Below are positions 35,348 to 47,502 of a stretch of 64,000 nucleotides of DNA, piece after piece. The stretch is taken from contig CM034102.1 of the NCBI GenBank assembly GCA_019914945.1, positions 16,481,501-16,545,500 on the forward strand. Reading direction: 5' to 3'. The position numbers were made by a program, and so were the translations under genes. Source of the stretch: Typha latifolia (lineage: Eukaryota > Streptophyta > Magnoliopsida > Poales > Typhaceae). The notes beneath the pieces are model-generated. The model saw only the letters and a list, made by a program, of their open reading frames with translations, did not search any database and was not told the origin of the DNA. How positions within the stretch are numbered: the first letter of the stretch is position 1; each line of letters begins with the position of its first letter.

Positions 35348-37861
35348 TGCTAATAAGGGAATTTCGTTATCCCCATTTTCTGCAATTATATAGCAGATTA
35401 TAATTATCCGAATTTTGAATGTGTTATTCAATGTCAAAAGTTATAAAATATTGTTCAGTCTCATTACATTTAGTTGAAAACCTTGTCACTTACTTTTAGG
35501 CTATTCTTATGGTTTTTGACATGCATATGCTGAAATTAAATATTGTGCTGCTGGCGTAACTCTTGAGCATTATTTCTTCTTTTTACAACCTTATGAGATA
35601 GATGTATTAATTTGGCATGAAATGTATGTGTTATAGTAGACTCAACTGAGGCATCCAATTATTATCGAGTTTCCACTAATATAGACAAGACCATGGCTAT
35701 GTGTGGTGTATCTAGTATCAATGGTACATCCTACCAAACGAAGAAGAATATGAGATTTGGGGCCCAGAAAATCATGCTCATCCATGCTAAGTCATGATAT
35801 GCCTGCTTTGATGTTCATAATTGAAAGTGATCTTTGCCGATAGGGTTAGATTTGGATTTTCTAACTGCAGATCCTTTGGATAAATAATAGAATGTGACCT
35901 CCCAATGTAGGGGGAAGGTCATCTACTTCTTCCAAAATATGACATGTGAACTCTAGAATGATCCTTCATACTCTCCAAAATATTCTTCAGTTGTTGCGTG
36001 TTTATGTTAGAAAGAACACACACCGAGTCATCAACTTTAGAATGATCCATTTTTCACTTTCTTAATTTGATACAGGAAACTAGCTGTCTTTCTGTGCATC
36101 ATATCATGGGAAGACAATATACAAGTTGTGTGTGTGATGGATGACTTCTCTTCCACTCTATATTTCTGAATGTTATCAATAAGTATTAATATTTGGCCTC
36201 CAACTTTATGTATACCTTTTCTGGACCTTACTCTATATATTCAGTACTTAGAGCATTATTGAAGCTTAGCTCAGTATTGTTGGAAGGACTCGAAGATTCC
36301 AAATTATGTTAAGATACCCCAATTGCATGCCTGAGTCAGGATATGGTACTGGAGACAAACTAGGTTAGGCCTCCTCAGATTTTTTTTAATTAGTCTCATG
36401 TGTAACTCATCCTACCTTTAGGACTCATTTATAAACTAGATGTATAGCCCACTAGTCATTCAAAGCATACAACCAAAGGACATAGTGATGACACCTTATT
36501 CCAATTCTAAATTAGAGCATGATGGACCAGCTTCTATCAGAAATTGTAACTACAATAATTGACATACTATTTGCAACACTAGAAGAATTGGAACTACAAA
36601 GTAAGTTAAATTCCTCTATGACATGTTTACTTCTTCAAGTGCTTTCATGCAGTTATCACTTGTGTGTGTTTGGGAACAGTGCTACTGCCTTGCAGACAAG
36701 AACTATTTGATTGATCAAACTATTGTACCAATTTGACTTTGTTTTTGCCCAAGAATTGACATAAACTTTCAGACGAGTACTTAAATTATGGTGATGATGT
36801 GGATTGAGCTTATCTCTTTACTTGTTTTTACCCATCAAAGAGTTTCCAGCAATTTTTGATGATAATGATGGATTGGGAAGTGTGAGATTTCTTGTCGCAG
36901 GGTAAGTTCACATTAAGTATCTTGTGGACCTTGTGCTGATGTGGATTCATTAGCTGAACTTTCCCAAGAAATTTCTTGTACAGGTTTCAACCACCCAGCT
37001 CTACTTGATCTATAAATAAAATAAGTAAATCTAATGGGCTACGAGATTCTTGATGATTTGTAGCCTAATGGATGAACAGAGCATTGGAGAACAGAGATTG
37101 ACATGAGATATTAATATAGCATGAGGTGGAGATGACTGGATTGCTTGGGGAATAATGCCAAGTGGACATGATGGATGACCCATTCAATTATCTCTGTTGT
37201 TAATTGTCACTAAAACTTAGCTGATACTTTATGACATACTCATCAATTACGCGTTATAAAGCTATCCGAATTCTACGTGGAATAAGAAGCAAGTAAAGCC
37301 AATCGACCTCTTTCCGATCTCAATGATAAGAGCCAAAGTGGGGATAATTTTGAGATTTATTCCTTCATTGTCGGTGCTTTTTTTAGCTTCAAATCCTATC
37401 AGCATCCACGACATCCGTTTAATCAATCGGATATTGTTTTAAATTTTTTTTTATTTTTTTTTGTTATTTATCCTTTGCTTTCGAGCAGACTCGCACGCTA
37501 TTCCAACTGATTGAATAGGAATAAGTCTGTAGAGATAACCGAATAGTGTTCCTTCTCAATACACGCTTGGAATAGGTGTCAGAATGTGATCTGCCATCGG
37601 AACCATAATTCGAGCAATTACTTGAATATAAACCATAAAAAAGAGAAAATCTTACTTAATCTTGATTGAAATAAATATTGGAAAATGGAATTACTTCCAT
37701 TTTTCACGTTTCTTTCTGCTCAATTATAACGACAAGAGAATAAAATAAAATAAAGTTTATACACTTGCAGGAATTGAAGGAAAAAAGAGCGAAGTAGTTG
37801 ATTTATTCTGTTTTCACTTCCAATCTCTCCTCGGCTTCGATTTCTGGGTTTTTGTTGTCCA
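35348..37861. other. spacer between convergent genes, no gene seen
   Basis: AT-rich 2.5 kb between the G-gamma stop and the stop of the minus-strand DUF1677 gene. Contains the 3' flanks of both. The open frame near 36519-36710 shows no family resemblance. Confidence 0.55.
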
Positions 37862-38287
37862 TCACCCAGCTAGGGTTGGGAAGCAGCTCTCCGACCTGGC
37901 CAGCCCCGGCGGAGGGGTGGCGGCGCCGGCCGCTGGCTCTCGGTCAGGGCTAGTTGGGGTCGAGCGCACCGACCGCGGCGAGCCCAGGCTCCGCCGGAGG
38001 AGCTGCCTCACGGCGGCGATCAGGTGCTCTGGCGACGGCGGCGGCGCCGCGGACGCAAAGGTCCGGCGGAAGCTAAGGTGGCGGGCGAGCGCCTCCTCCG
38101 TGGAGATGAGGCGCGCGGATCTCGAGATCTCCTCCTCGACCGCCTCGCCGCAGAGGCCGCAGATCCATCGGCCGCCGTACCTCTCCCGCACCATCTCGAT
38201 ATATGCGGGCGTGCACTCCTCCATCAGGCCGCAGCAGTCGCATGCGGCCGCCTCCACCTCAGCCGCCGTCCCCTCCTCCCCGCTCAT
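37862..38287 (-). CDS. DUF1677 family protein
   Basis: Small plant-specific protein of unknown function. Single exon, 141 residues. I start at the ATG at 38285-38287 (MSGEEGTAAEVEAAA), because the codon just upstream is not ATG. The family core is clear: ACDCCGLMEECTPAYIEMV, then RERYGGRWICGLCGEAVEEEI, with paired CxxC-like cysteines (CDCCG and CGLCG) that could bind a metal. After this come a basic helix and a Ser/Pro-rich C-terminus ending SESCFPTLAG. The coding region is very GC-rich. It is convergent with the G-gamma gene. The family is clear but its biochemical role is unknown. Confidence 0.9.
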   Translation of the reverse strand: MSGEEGTAAEVEAAACDCCGLMEECTPAYIEMVRERYGGRWICGLCGEAVEEEISRSARLISTEEALARHLSFRRTFASAAPPPSPEHLIAAVRQLLRRSLGSPRSVRSTPTSPDREPAAGAATPPPGLARSESCFPTLAG

Positions 38288-41200
38288 CACCGTCGATGTC
38301 TAAATCAATAGAATTCGAGAGAAACCGCACGATTTTTGACGGATTTACCACTTCACAACGATAAGCGCCGCGTTCAAACGGTCTCCAAATCTGCACCCTT
38401 ACGGAATCCGGCGCAGACTTGTATCTGAACAATCTCTTCTTCGTCCCCGTCGTTTGCCGACGCCGGCTTCTCCTCCATCTCCGATATCAAAGTAATAAAT
38501 TTCTCCCCCCTCTCTTCTCTTGACTTGGCTCTCTATTTAGCTTAATAAGAGGCTTCTGGATTCCCCTTTAGCTTTTATTCTCTCTCTACTTGCTCCATGA
38601 AGGGGGAGTGTGGGGGTATTAATTGAGACGGATGTGGGGCCCGCAGCAATGATTGAGAGTGGAGTGGGCCCGGAGCTATTGTGCCGTGTCAGCAGATAAG
38701 CTGGCATTAGATGCTGTCTTGTTTAGGCCATGGAGTGGACAGCTGTCGCCAGCCACTAAGGTCTTTCCTACGAACTACTAAACCGACAACTTTCGTTTAT
38801 TGGTGAAATTATTTTTTACCAAACCAAAATAAATGGCGTCTCCGTTAGACATCGAGAAATTATTTGATTTGAGACCAAGCTTAAAACTCTATTAATTAAT
38901 TTTCATTTCTTAATTTTAATTTTAAAAAAATAAATAAATGTAATTAGATATAAATAATAATAATTAATTACTCAGGTGTCACCAAAGTTATATCTTCTAT
39001 TAATTTGCCTTTGTAAATATTCCAGAAAGAAAATATTTTCTACTAACAGATCTCTGCAGATCTGCAGAGATGGGGATAGAGTCATATAGTCATATAGTAT
39101 ACGTTGTGAGTGGGAAAATTCGTGGCAATCCACATCAGCATGATGGAAGTATGACGTGCCAGGCAGTGATTTGGTGGAGCTCGGGTGGGGGACAGGTAGG
39201 AAGCCGTCGGTTGGGTTAATTTCGCCGTTTGAGATAACGATGAGGCGTTGCGTACGTTACGTATGATTGATGGGGGACGAGGGGTACATGTAATAGTTGT
39301 AACTTGTAAGGAAGGATAATGCGTAGCTGGGAATGAAGGAAAACAATATAAAATAAAATAAAACATAAGGATGCTTCTAGAATAACCTATCAATTTTAAA
39401 CTTTAATAAAGTAATGGAAATGTATAATTATCCAAGAATCGAAGAATTTTCTATGGGCTAGGAGAACGTCGTTTGCTGTGGAGGACAATTACTGTCTTTT
39501 GAAAGAAGAATTATTTTAATTAATTCTATTTTGAGTGTTATTTTCTTATGTTACTTATCTTTTTTTTCTATGTTGCTCATATAGGTTAATACTAAATCTT
39601 AAAAAAAAAAAAGAAGATGAAATTTCTGCTTTATTAGTTAAATAGTGGGTGTAAATTGTTAAATTCTGACAGTCAACTATAGTTACAAATCATTTGTTGT
39701 AAGAGGTATTAAAATGGAGCGGTTCAAACTTGCTGAATAGAAATTGGGAATATTTTCAAGACTGGGTTCAGTAATGGCAAACAAAGTGAAATTTTGCAAA
39801 GATGCTTAGCTTGGTAAGTGTAGTACTTTTTGTTATGTACCCATGTTGTTTGTTATTGCATAGGGCCAATATATCTACGTGGTTGATGCTTGGAATGATG
39901 ACCACTGGGATGTGAGGTACATAATGAATTTGGATTATTTGTTAATCCATGAAGAACGTATGTTGTGTGTTATATTTGGGAGAGTGGTGTAAATATTATT
40001 CAAAATAATGATAGGATATAGGTTGGAGATTACGAATAACGAATTTCACACAAGTCAATTCTCTACACAAATTTTTGAGTATTAATGGTAGAATTAGTAG
40101 AGTGGTTTCCACGTTATGGACGGAAGAAGAAAATCCCCGCTTAAGATCTGAGTAATATTTTTATGGTTAGTATGTAATAACTGAATTAATTCTTACAAGG
40201 GATTGATAATCTGATAAAAGAAGTGGCAAACTATCTCTAAAATTAGTTGTTTTTAGTTGGCAATATATATTATTGCTCTCTTGTCTCCGTCCGTGTGAGA
40301 GGGGTTTTGTTTTGTAGTGGTGATATGTTTTGTTTTGAGTACACCATTGCTCTTTTGCCCTGTGTGTGACTGGGTGGCAGTACGAGGTTTTGTTTTGTGC
40401 TTCGTTTCTTCAATTTTTTTTCCTCTTTTTTTTTATAAAAGGTAAAATTTATATTAAAGTAAGCTTGATTATATTGGGCTTTGCTGCCGTCTGCCAGCAT
40501 GAATTGCACCAAAGCTGTAGGAGAAGTCCCTTGCCGGATGCAATCAAAATCGTCATTCCTATAGGATAAAGCTAACTAGTCTGTCAGTGAAAATACTTAG
40601 ACACACTTATATATCTAAATCCTAAGCAATGATATCACCACTTTGTTTAAGTAAAAGCAAAATGAATATTAAAAAAATAAATAAAAGTAAGGATGAACCC
40701 CAAGATTTTTACGTGGAAAAATCCAAACGAAAAAAAAAAATTACGGATCTAAACTCGAATCAAAACTAATCACTAAAATTGTAGCAGTTACAAGACTGAC
40801 TCACAAAACAACCCGTCGATCCCCACGACTTTATTTATCTCAGTCTTGCTCGCTAGAACCCACGATTCACCGCTTCTCATGATTAATCTCTAAACTCAGT
40901 AGCCCTCGAGATTGATCATTCGTCTATATAACCCTTAAGACGAAAGCTTGATGCGATATAAACGATACGGACCTTGTTGGTAGAAGAAACGATATAGCCT
41001 CAAGAAGTCTCTTTCAATTGCATTCACCAACCCCTTAGAGTTAGAGCATCATAATGCTTATATATGTAGCCAAGATAGAGCCAAATCCAAGTCATATCAG
41101 AACTCACATAAGTTCAAAAATTTGCATATTACGCAGGTGCGTTCGAACACGGCCCGAGTGCGTTCGAACGGGCTGACTTGTTCTCAGGTGTGTTCGAACG

Positions 41201-42566
41201 GGCCCAAGTGCATTTGAACGCGGTGACTTGATTTTCACTAATTGAGTTCAAACGCGCAAATACACTCCTCCGTATGTGTGAACGTGCTGTGAACGTATGC
41301 AGGGTGTGTTCGGACGACCTTTGACTGCGTTCGAACGACGGAAAAACATTCTCTGTATTTACAAATTATTACGGACCAGATCTGGAACGATTCATCCGTA
41401 GGATAATTATGAAAATTAGGTATATATAACCTCATGAGTTAGGGTTCTAATGGCTCTAGTTTCATCTAAATCAGAGGTCGGGATGAAAAGATAAAAATAA
41501 AATAGTGGAGATATATCAGAGAGGGCAGAACGGTAATTTTTGATGTTGTGGCGGTCGTCGGAGGGTGGTGGACGACCAAGAGTGGTAGTGGATGGCCGTG
41601 TAGTAGGGTAGCTGCTGGAGGTAGGAGGTGGCTAGGGTTTGGATGCTTATAAGGGATCTACGATTATAATCTACTCTTATGAAGATAAATAATCTAACGG
41701 CTAATGTAAAAAGATAAGGACGAAAATAATAACCGGCTAAACTCAGATTTCTCTCAATGATCATTCAACTAATGTCTAACCCTATTTATAAGAGTAAAAT
41801 CACTAGTGGATCTGATCCACATGCAAATTATTTGATTTATTTAAAAATTAAAATAGAAAGATAAAGCTAAGTAATTAATTTGACTCGACTTAATCCATGT
41901 GGTCGGATCGTAATATGAACTCTTGTACACGCGTTCGAACAGCCCGAACGCGTTCTCGCGTTTGAATGGTCAGAATACGTTTTCTGTATGTGCGAACGTC
42001 TGTGCTCGCGCTCGAACGGCCTGAACACGTTCTCTATATATATGAACTCCTAAGAACGTGTTCGAATGTGGTGCGAACGCAGAAACTATCTCCTTTGATC
42101 TTAAAATTCTTTAATCTAAATACTTCAAAACTTGTATAAATGCTCATGTATATATATAAAAATACTTAAAATATTTTGTACACAAATTGCTAACACTAAA
42201 AACCTAATATGTCGCTTTGTTAGCTTCCCGATATATATGATTCATAGAGATACAAAGAATAGAAGATAGAAGTCATCAGGAGAGGTGCGATTGTCTATGA
42301 CTATGGGTGTTTCCCTAGCAAGATATTAACCAGCATCTGCGAGTCTGTTTCTACCTTCATGTGGGTGTGACCCTATATCTGGATCATAAGAAGCCCTTCC
42401 TTTAGGGATGTGGCTTCCGCTGGGATGGTGGACTGGAAATCTGGTCAATTCTTTAGCTTTTTTTTTAATATATATAAATATATAGAATTAATAAAAAAAT
42501 TTACCAGGTCAAACTATCTGGATGGTAAAGTCTCTACGGCTCTACCACTCGCTCATCCATTCTCAG
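38288..42566. other. large spacer with repeat-like block
   Basis: The DUF1677 5' region is followed by AT-rich DNA. From about 40.6 to 42.2 kb the sequence looks transposon-derived and contains a recurring TTCGAA-centred motif. No protein-coding remnant of a transposase or reverse transcriptase was recognised. The last 150 bp are the 5' flank of the strictosidine-synthase-like pseudogene. Confidence 0.5.
41130..42090. repeat. block with recurring GTTCGAACG-type motif, probable TE remnant
   Basis: Words close to GCGTTCGAACG recur at about 41142, 41158, 41190, 41211, 41307, 41330, 41930 and 41950-42070, in a background of AT-rich DNA. Spacing is irregular. This resembles non-coding parts (LTR-like) of plant retroelements, but I did not find both ends or target duplications. 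Class uncertain. Confidence 0.5.
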
Positions 42567-44685
42567 ATGGCAAGGTTATTCTTGTTAGCCACAGCTGCTT
42601 TAGCTTCTCTACTCTCACTCTTGCTCCAAGTACTCCAATCTCCAATCTCTCCTCTTCCCCTCTCCCTTCCCTCCTCCACTCTACCCTTCCCTCCCAACAA
42701 CCTCCTCGAGGTTCGCTCTCTTGCATCTATAGTGTGATATGAGCTACTTAATTGGTACTTCTTTTATTAATATTTCTACTGATGTATATTGGTCAATTTA
42801 TTTGGGATAAATTGGGAGAGGGGATATTGGAGGGCCCGGAAGATGTCTCCGTGGATAGCGAGGTTTACGCTGTACACAGCGACGAGGGACGGTTGGATCA
42901 GGAGGATGCACCCGAACGGCTCCTGGGAGGAATGGAAGCTGCTCGGAGGAACAGCTCTTCTTGGGATAAGTGTATCAGCACCCGGATATCTCCTTATCTG
43001 AGACGCCGATAAGGTATTCCAAACACTTCTTATCCGATTGGGCTTTATTTCCACTTGCATTGTTTTGATTTGATTTAGTTAAATGGCAGGGGCTGTTAAA
43101 GGTCGGAGAGGAAGGAGTGACAACTCTTGCTACCGAAGCCGATGGGATTAAGTTCAGGTTAAGCAATCTAAACTACTCCTTATGCCAAGATGCTTGGCTC
43201 TGTTGCTAAGTATAACTATAAGATCGACGATTCGATAGTAACTAAGAAATTGCTGAAATGAGGTGAGATTCTATCCTTGAATTTATTAAGGAATAGAACT
43301 GTCGTTGTACTTCCGTTAATTGTTTAATCGATTAAATTAGACATAAACTTTAAATTAAATTACTTTGATTGAAAAGAGGTTGTCAACCCAGAGAGGAGTC
43401 AATATCTCTAATCATCTAGAGGTAGTTATGAAAATACTTTCTGCTATAATAATCCAATTAAAAAGAGGCAATTAATGCTGTTTATAGAAGTACTTTCACC
43501 GATGATGTTCTTATTCTTATCTTCACTAATTATGCAAAAAGATATTCTTATTCTTATCTTGGCTTCTTAGGTTAACGGATGATGTTGTCGAAGCTTCAGA
43601 CGGTAGTGTGTACTTCACTGATGGTAGCTCCAAGTTTGGGCTTCATGACTGGATACTTGACCTTCTTGAGGCTAAGCCTCATGGCCGTCTCCTCAAGTAC
43701 GACCCCCTTACGGCGAAAACTTCTGTCTTGCTAGATGCTTTATACTTCGCTAATGGAGTAGCCCTATCTCAGGGGGAAGACTTCTTGGTAGTCTGAGACA
43801 TGGAGGTAATAAGCCTTCTAGATTTCATCAAATTAAATAAATTCATAACAAATTGAACATTTTAAGCTGATAGATAGCGGATTAGTAAGTATTTTATATC
43901 TTTAACACATCTCCTCACATAATCACTTGGCCCATAATAGCTTAGTGAAGACATATAAGTCACTAAGGTTTGAACTCATGACCTCAAAAAAAAGAAATAG
44001 CTTTACTAGTATGTTAGATAATCAATTAATTTAAAAACTTAAGTTGTCAGATAAAGGATTAATAATGTAAATTATGTCTTCAACATTGTTGATTTTTTAA
44101 ACAAAAACTCGATAATCCTAGGGCTCAAAATTGATGAACTATCGATGATGTCATTAAAATTTATCCTTTTCCTGATGTTCTTCTACTATGTTTGACAGGT
44201 TCAGGTGTCTGAAGTACTGGCTGAAGGGAGACCAGCAAGGTAAAGTAGAGGGTTTCATAGATAACCTTCCTGGTGGTCCAGATAATATCAACCTTGCACC
44301 AGATGGCTCCTTTTGGATTGCTCTTCTTCAGGTACATCAACTATTTAACAAGCCTTTCTTTACCAGACAATCCGATAGCTAATTAATTACCTAGCTACTG
44401 GCATTATGCTCATTTCAGCTGAGATCTACTAGGCTTGATTTGATCTACCGATCGAGCATCGCTAAAAGAATTATTGCATCATTTCCTACCCTTCTCGCGA
44501 TAAACAAACCGACGGTCAAAGGCGCGATGGTTATTAAAGTAGCAGCAGATGGAAGGATCACACAGATGCTTGATGACTCCAGTGGTAGAGTCATGTCCTT
44601 TGTCACCTCTGCAATGGAGTTCAAGGGCAATCTCTACTTGGGCAACCTTGCAATGGACTTCATAGGCAAAGTAGCTTTGCCATGA
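42567..44685 (+). pseudogene. strictosidine synthase-like (SSL/APMAP-type beta-propeller) pseudogene
   Basis: Plant SSL proteins are six-bladed propellers, mostly without proven strictosidine synthase activity. Exon-like pieces: 42567-42710 (hydrophobic N-terminus MARLFLLATAALASLL), about 42806-43013, 43090-43157, 43571-43805, 44199-44331, 44419-44685. Recognisable parts include LGEGILEGPEDV, LYTATRDGWIRRMHPNGSW, SKFGLHDWILDLLEAKPHGR, NLPGGPDNINLAPDGSFWIALLQ and VMSFVTSAMEFKGNLYLGNL. Damage: a frameshift near 42857 between EGPEDV and LYTATRDG; TGA at 42999-43001 where a Cys codon is expected before DADK; a 2-bp loss near 43795, restored as CETW followed by RFRCL; and no clear acceptor for exon 2. 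The last three exons look undamaged, so the decay seems recent. Sequencing error is an alternative for single indels but not for the full set. Confidence 0.85.
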
Positions 44686-45422
44686 AACTATATATCTACC
44701 TCTTATACTATTTCTTCATACTTGCAGCTAGCATATGAGATGTAATTATAATGTAAGTATTTTCTTATGAAACCTCTCTTAATATTCATAAGCAAACTAG
44801 TATATACTAGACTTTGATCATGGATTAGTCTTAAGGTGATTGATTATTCTATATACATAAGTGCAAGAATAAAACATGGCCGTCACGTTTATTTCATTCA
44901 CATTCTACTTGGGCTCCATCGATTGATACCTTCAACTGTAAATCCGGGTCCACTCGGTAATTGTCGGTGGTGGAAGCGCCACGTAGCAGCACGTGGTTTA
45001 ATGGTACAACTTCTCGTAATTACCAATTTGCCCCCCCTCGCTTTCGTGCTACAGGCGCCGTGCCGACAACACAGAGCCAGATCCGTCGGTCTCGTGTCTT
45101 ACTTCGCACTCGAAATTTGACCCGATGACTGTGGGATCAGATAAAATAGTCTACGTGTCGCATTTCTATTGGTTTGTAACAGCAGCCGGGCCCCCCCTCC
45201 ATTTCCATTTAGTTCTTCTACATCCACGATAATATTTTGCGGCGTTCACCCCGTTTTGAGGCTTAACAGGCGCAGGCTGCGTGCCTCAACTATCTTGAAA
45301 TCTTCTATATCCAGCTGGTTCGGTGATCTTTCTTATTCTCACGGCGATATTTTTCACTATTTCCTTTTTCCCATTTAAGAAGCGATTCCTATTCCTCACT
45401 TAGCTTGCTGCCTGCCTTCCCC

Positions 45423-45493
<71 letters not shown>

Positions 45494-45517
45494 GCGATTT
45501 TTCGAGCGATCGGAGGG
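44686..45517. other. spacer and 5' region of the VWA gene
   Basis: Contains the 3' flank of the SSL pseudogene, a GC-richer promoter-like part from about 44.93 kb with a CACGTG near 44991, and a long CT repeat just before the start codon. No gene seen. Confidence 0.55.
45425..45491. repeat. (CT)n microsatellite in VWA-gene 5' UTR
   Basis: A nearly pure CT run of about 66 bp ending 26 bp before the start codon. It is the longest dinucleotide run in the window. Confidence 0.92.
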
Positions 45518-47443
45518 ATGTCGAGCTTCGACGAAGACTTCTCGAGAGCCGTCGAGGACGGCTTACACCTCTCGAAGCGGATCGGCGCCGCGGCGCCGCG
45601 CCTTGCTGGCGGAATGGACAGGTCGCAGGAGTCGTTCCTCCCGGCAGCGCCGATGGTATACGCTGTCATCGTTGACCCGGCTTCCGTCGACAGCCCCGAC
45701 GCACCGAGCTACCAGCCGTACGTATACGGCTACTGCGATCCACCGGCGCTGATTCCTCTCCAGATGAAGGAGATCGCCGTGGAGGTGGATTGCCTCCTCG
45801 ACGAGACGTTCGTCACCGTCCGTGGCCGGTGGTGGGTCCACTGCGTGTCGCGGAGCCGGAGCTGCGATTGCCGCCTCGTGATTCCGATTGGCGAAGAGGT
45901 GTGGTTGCTTTCTCGATTTCGTCTGATGCACGTTTAAATATTGGAGACGATGTTTTAAGGAATTATCTTGATTATCTATGGCGTATGGCAATCGTTAGTT
46001 GTAGTGCATTTGTTAATTACACCGAATTATTCTTTATTAAGCTTAGTATTATTTCTCTTTTATTTAATATATGAATTTCTAGTAATCTCACAATGGGATG
46101 CATAATTTTGATTGGACTGTACTATATGGATTGACTGCCTTACCACTCAATGTTAATTTGAGAAATAATTTTTCACATTCTGAGTCATTAAATGATTAGC
46201 AATAAATGCATAAATAAAACAAAATAATGAACAAACTAGAAGGATCCATTTGATTAAGGAGAAGGCCTGGTCTGATGCCACTGTGATCTCATCAAATTAC
46301 TAAGAACTGAAAGTCAAACTGTTACTTGATTTTATTGATAATGGTAAAATCATTATTAATAATCTAATTTCTTGAAAGTTATCTTTTTTTTTTTCTCAAG
46401 CTAAGTATGGTTTGGCTAACAGGGTTCAATTCTAGGTGTTGAGTTTAATATTGGAAGAAGATCATATGCTACTCGAGTGATCGAAGCTGAGGACCAGATT
46501 ATGGAGAATATTGGCAAAACTGAAGTTGGGGGCTTTTTGAAACCTCAGCTTTTTTCCTTGACTATACCCCAGGTAATTTTGTAGCACATTTTAGTGTCTT
46601 ACTATTAGATTGTCTTTGAGGATTTTAAGCAACTCTTTTATTTTGTAATTCATTGCGTCTCGCTTCTTCTAGATTGATGGGGGATCAGATATATTGTTCA
46701 CAATCAAATGGTCCCAGAAGTTACTGTATGCAGATGGACAGTTCTCTGTTGACATACCACTAAGTTTTCCGAATTATGTCAATCCTTTTGCCAAAATTTA
46801 TGCAAAAAAGGAGAAAATTCAGTTAAATGTGAACAGTGGTATTGGGAAAGAAGTTTTTCTACAGAGAGCAAGCCATGCTTTAAAGGTATATACCCACCTT
46901 GGGATTCAGTACAGCTTTACCTTAGACTTTAACCAGATATCTGATTGAAAACTTCACTTTACTTCCAGGAACAGAGTCGCCAAGGAGGAAAGTTGACTTT
47001 CTTGTATGATGCAGCTGTTGAGAGTTGGTCAAGTAATGATTTTCATTTTTCATATAGTGTAAGTTCTTGTTGTAGTTCTTCTTCTAGATTCTTATGTTTA
47101 TGGCTTCATACTGTTTAAGCTTATTCCTGAGCTCATGCAGCTGCACTATGACTAGTGTAATTAGCTTGTAAAGTACATGAGTTTACACTAAAAATCACAT
47201 TAGAATGACAATGTTTAGTGAAGCAGCGCCTAATCCTACTTCAAAATAGAATGATCTTATTGTTTCTGCAATGTGGTTACCTTTATTAATTTCTTATGCA
47301 TGTTTAAAGGTATATTCGGGTGATTTATTTGGTGGCATACTCTTGCAATCTCCATCCGTGCATGACTATGATCAGAGAGATATGTTCTGCCTCTTTCTTT
47401 TTCCAGGAATTAACCAGAAGAAGAAGGTGAGTGAATTCTTTTG

Positions 47444-47502
<59 letters not shown>

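Noticed and set aside
42999..43796. Two in-frame TGA codons at expected Cys positions, suggesting selenocysteine use
   Set aside because: Land plants lack the selenocysteine system, and the second TGA is better explained by a 2-bp deletion that restores CETW and the next exon phase. Pseudogene damage is the simpler reading.
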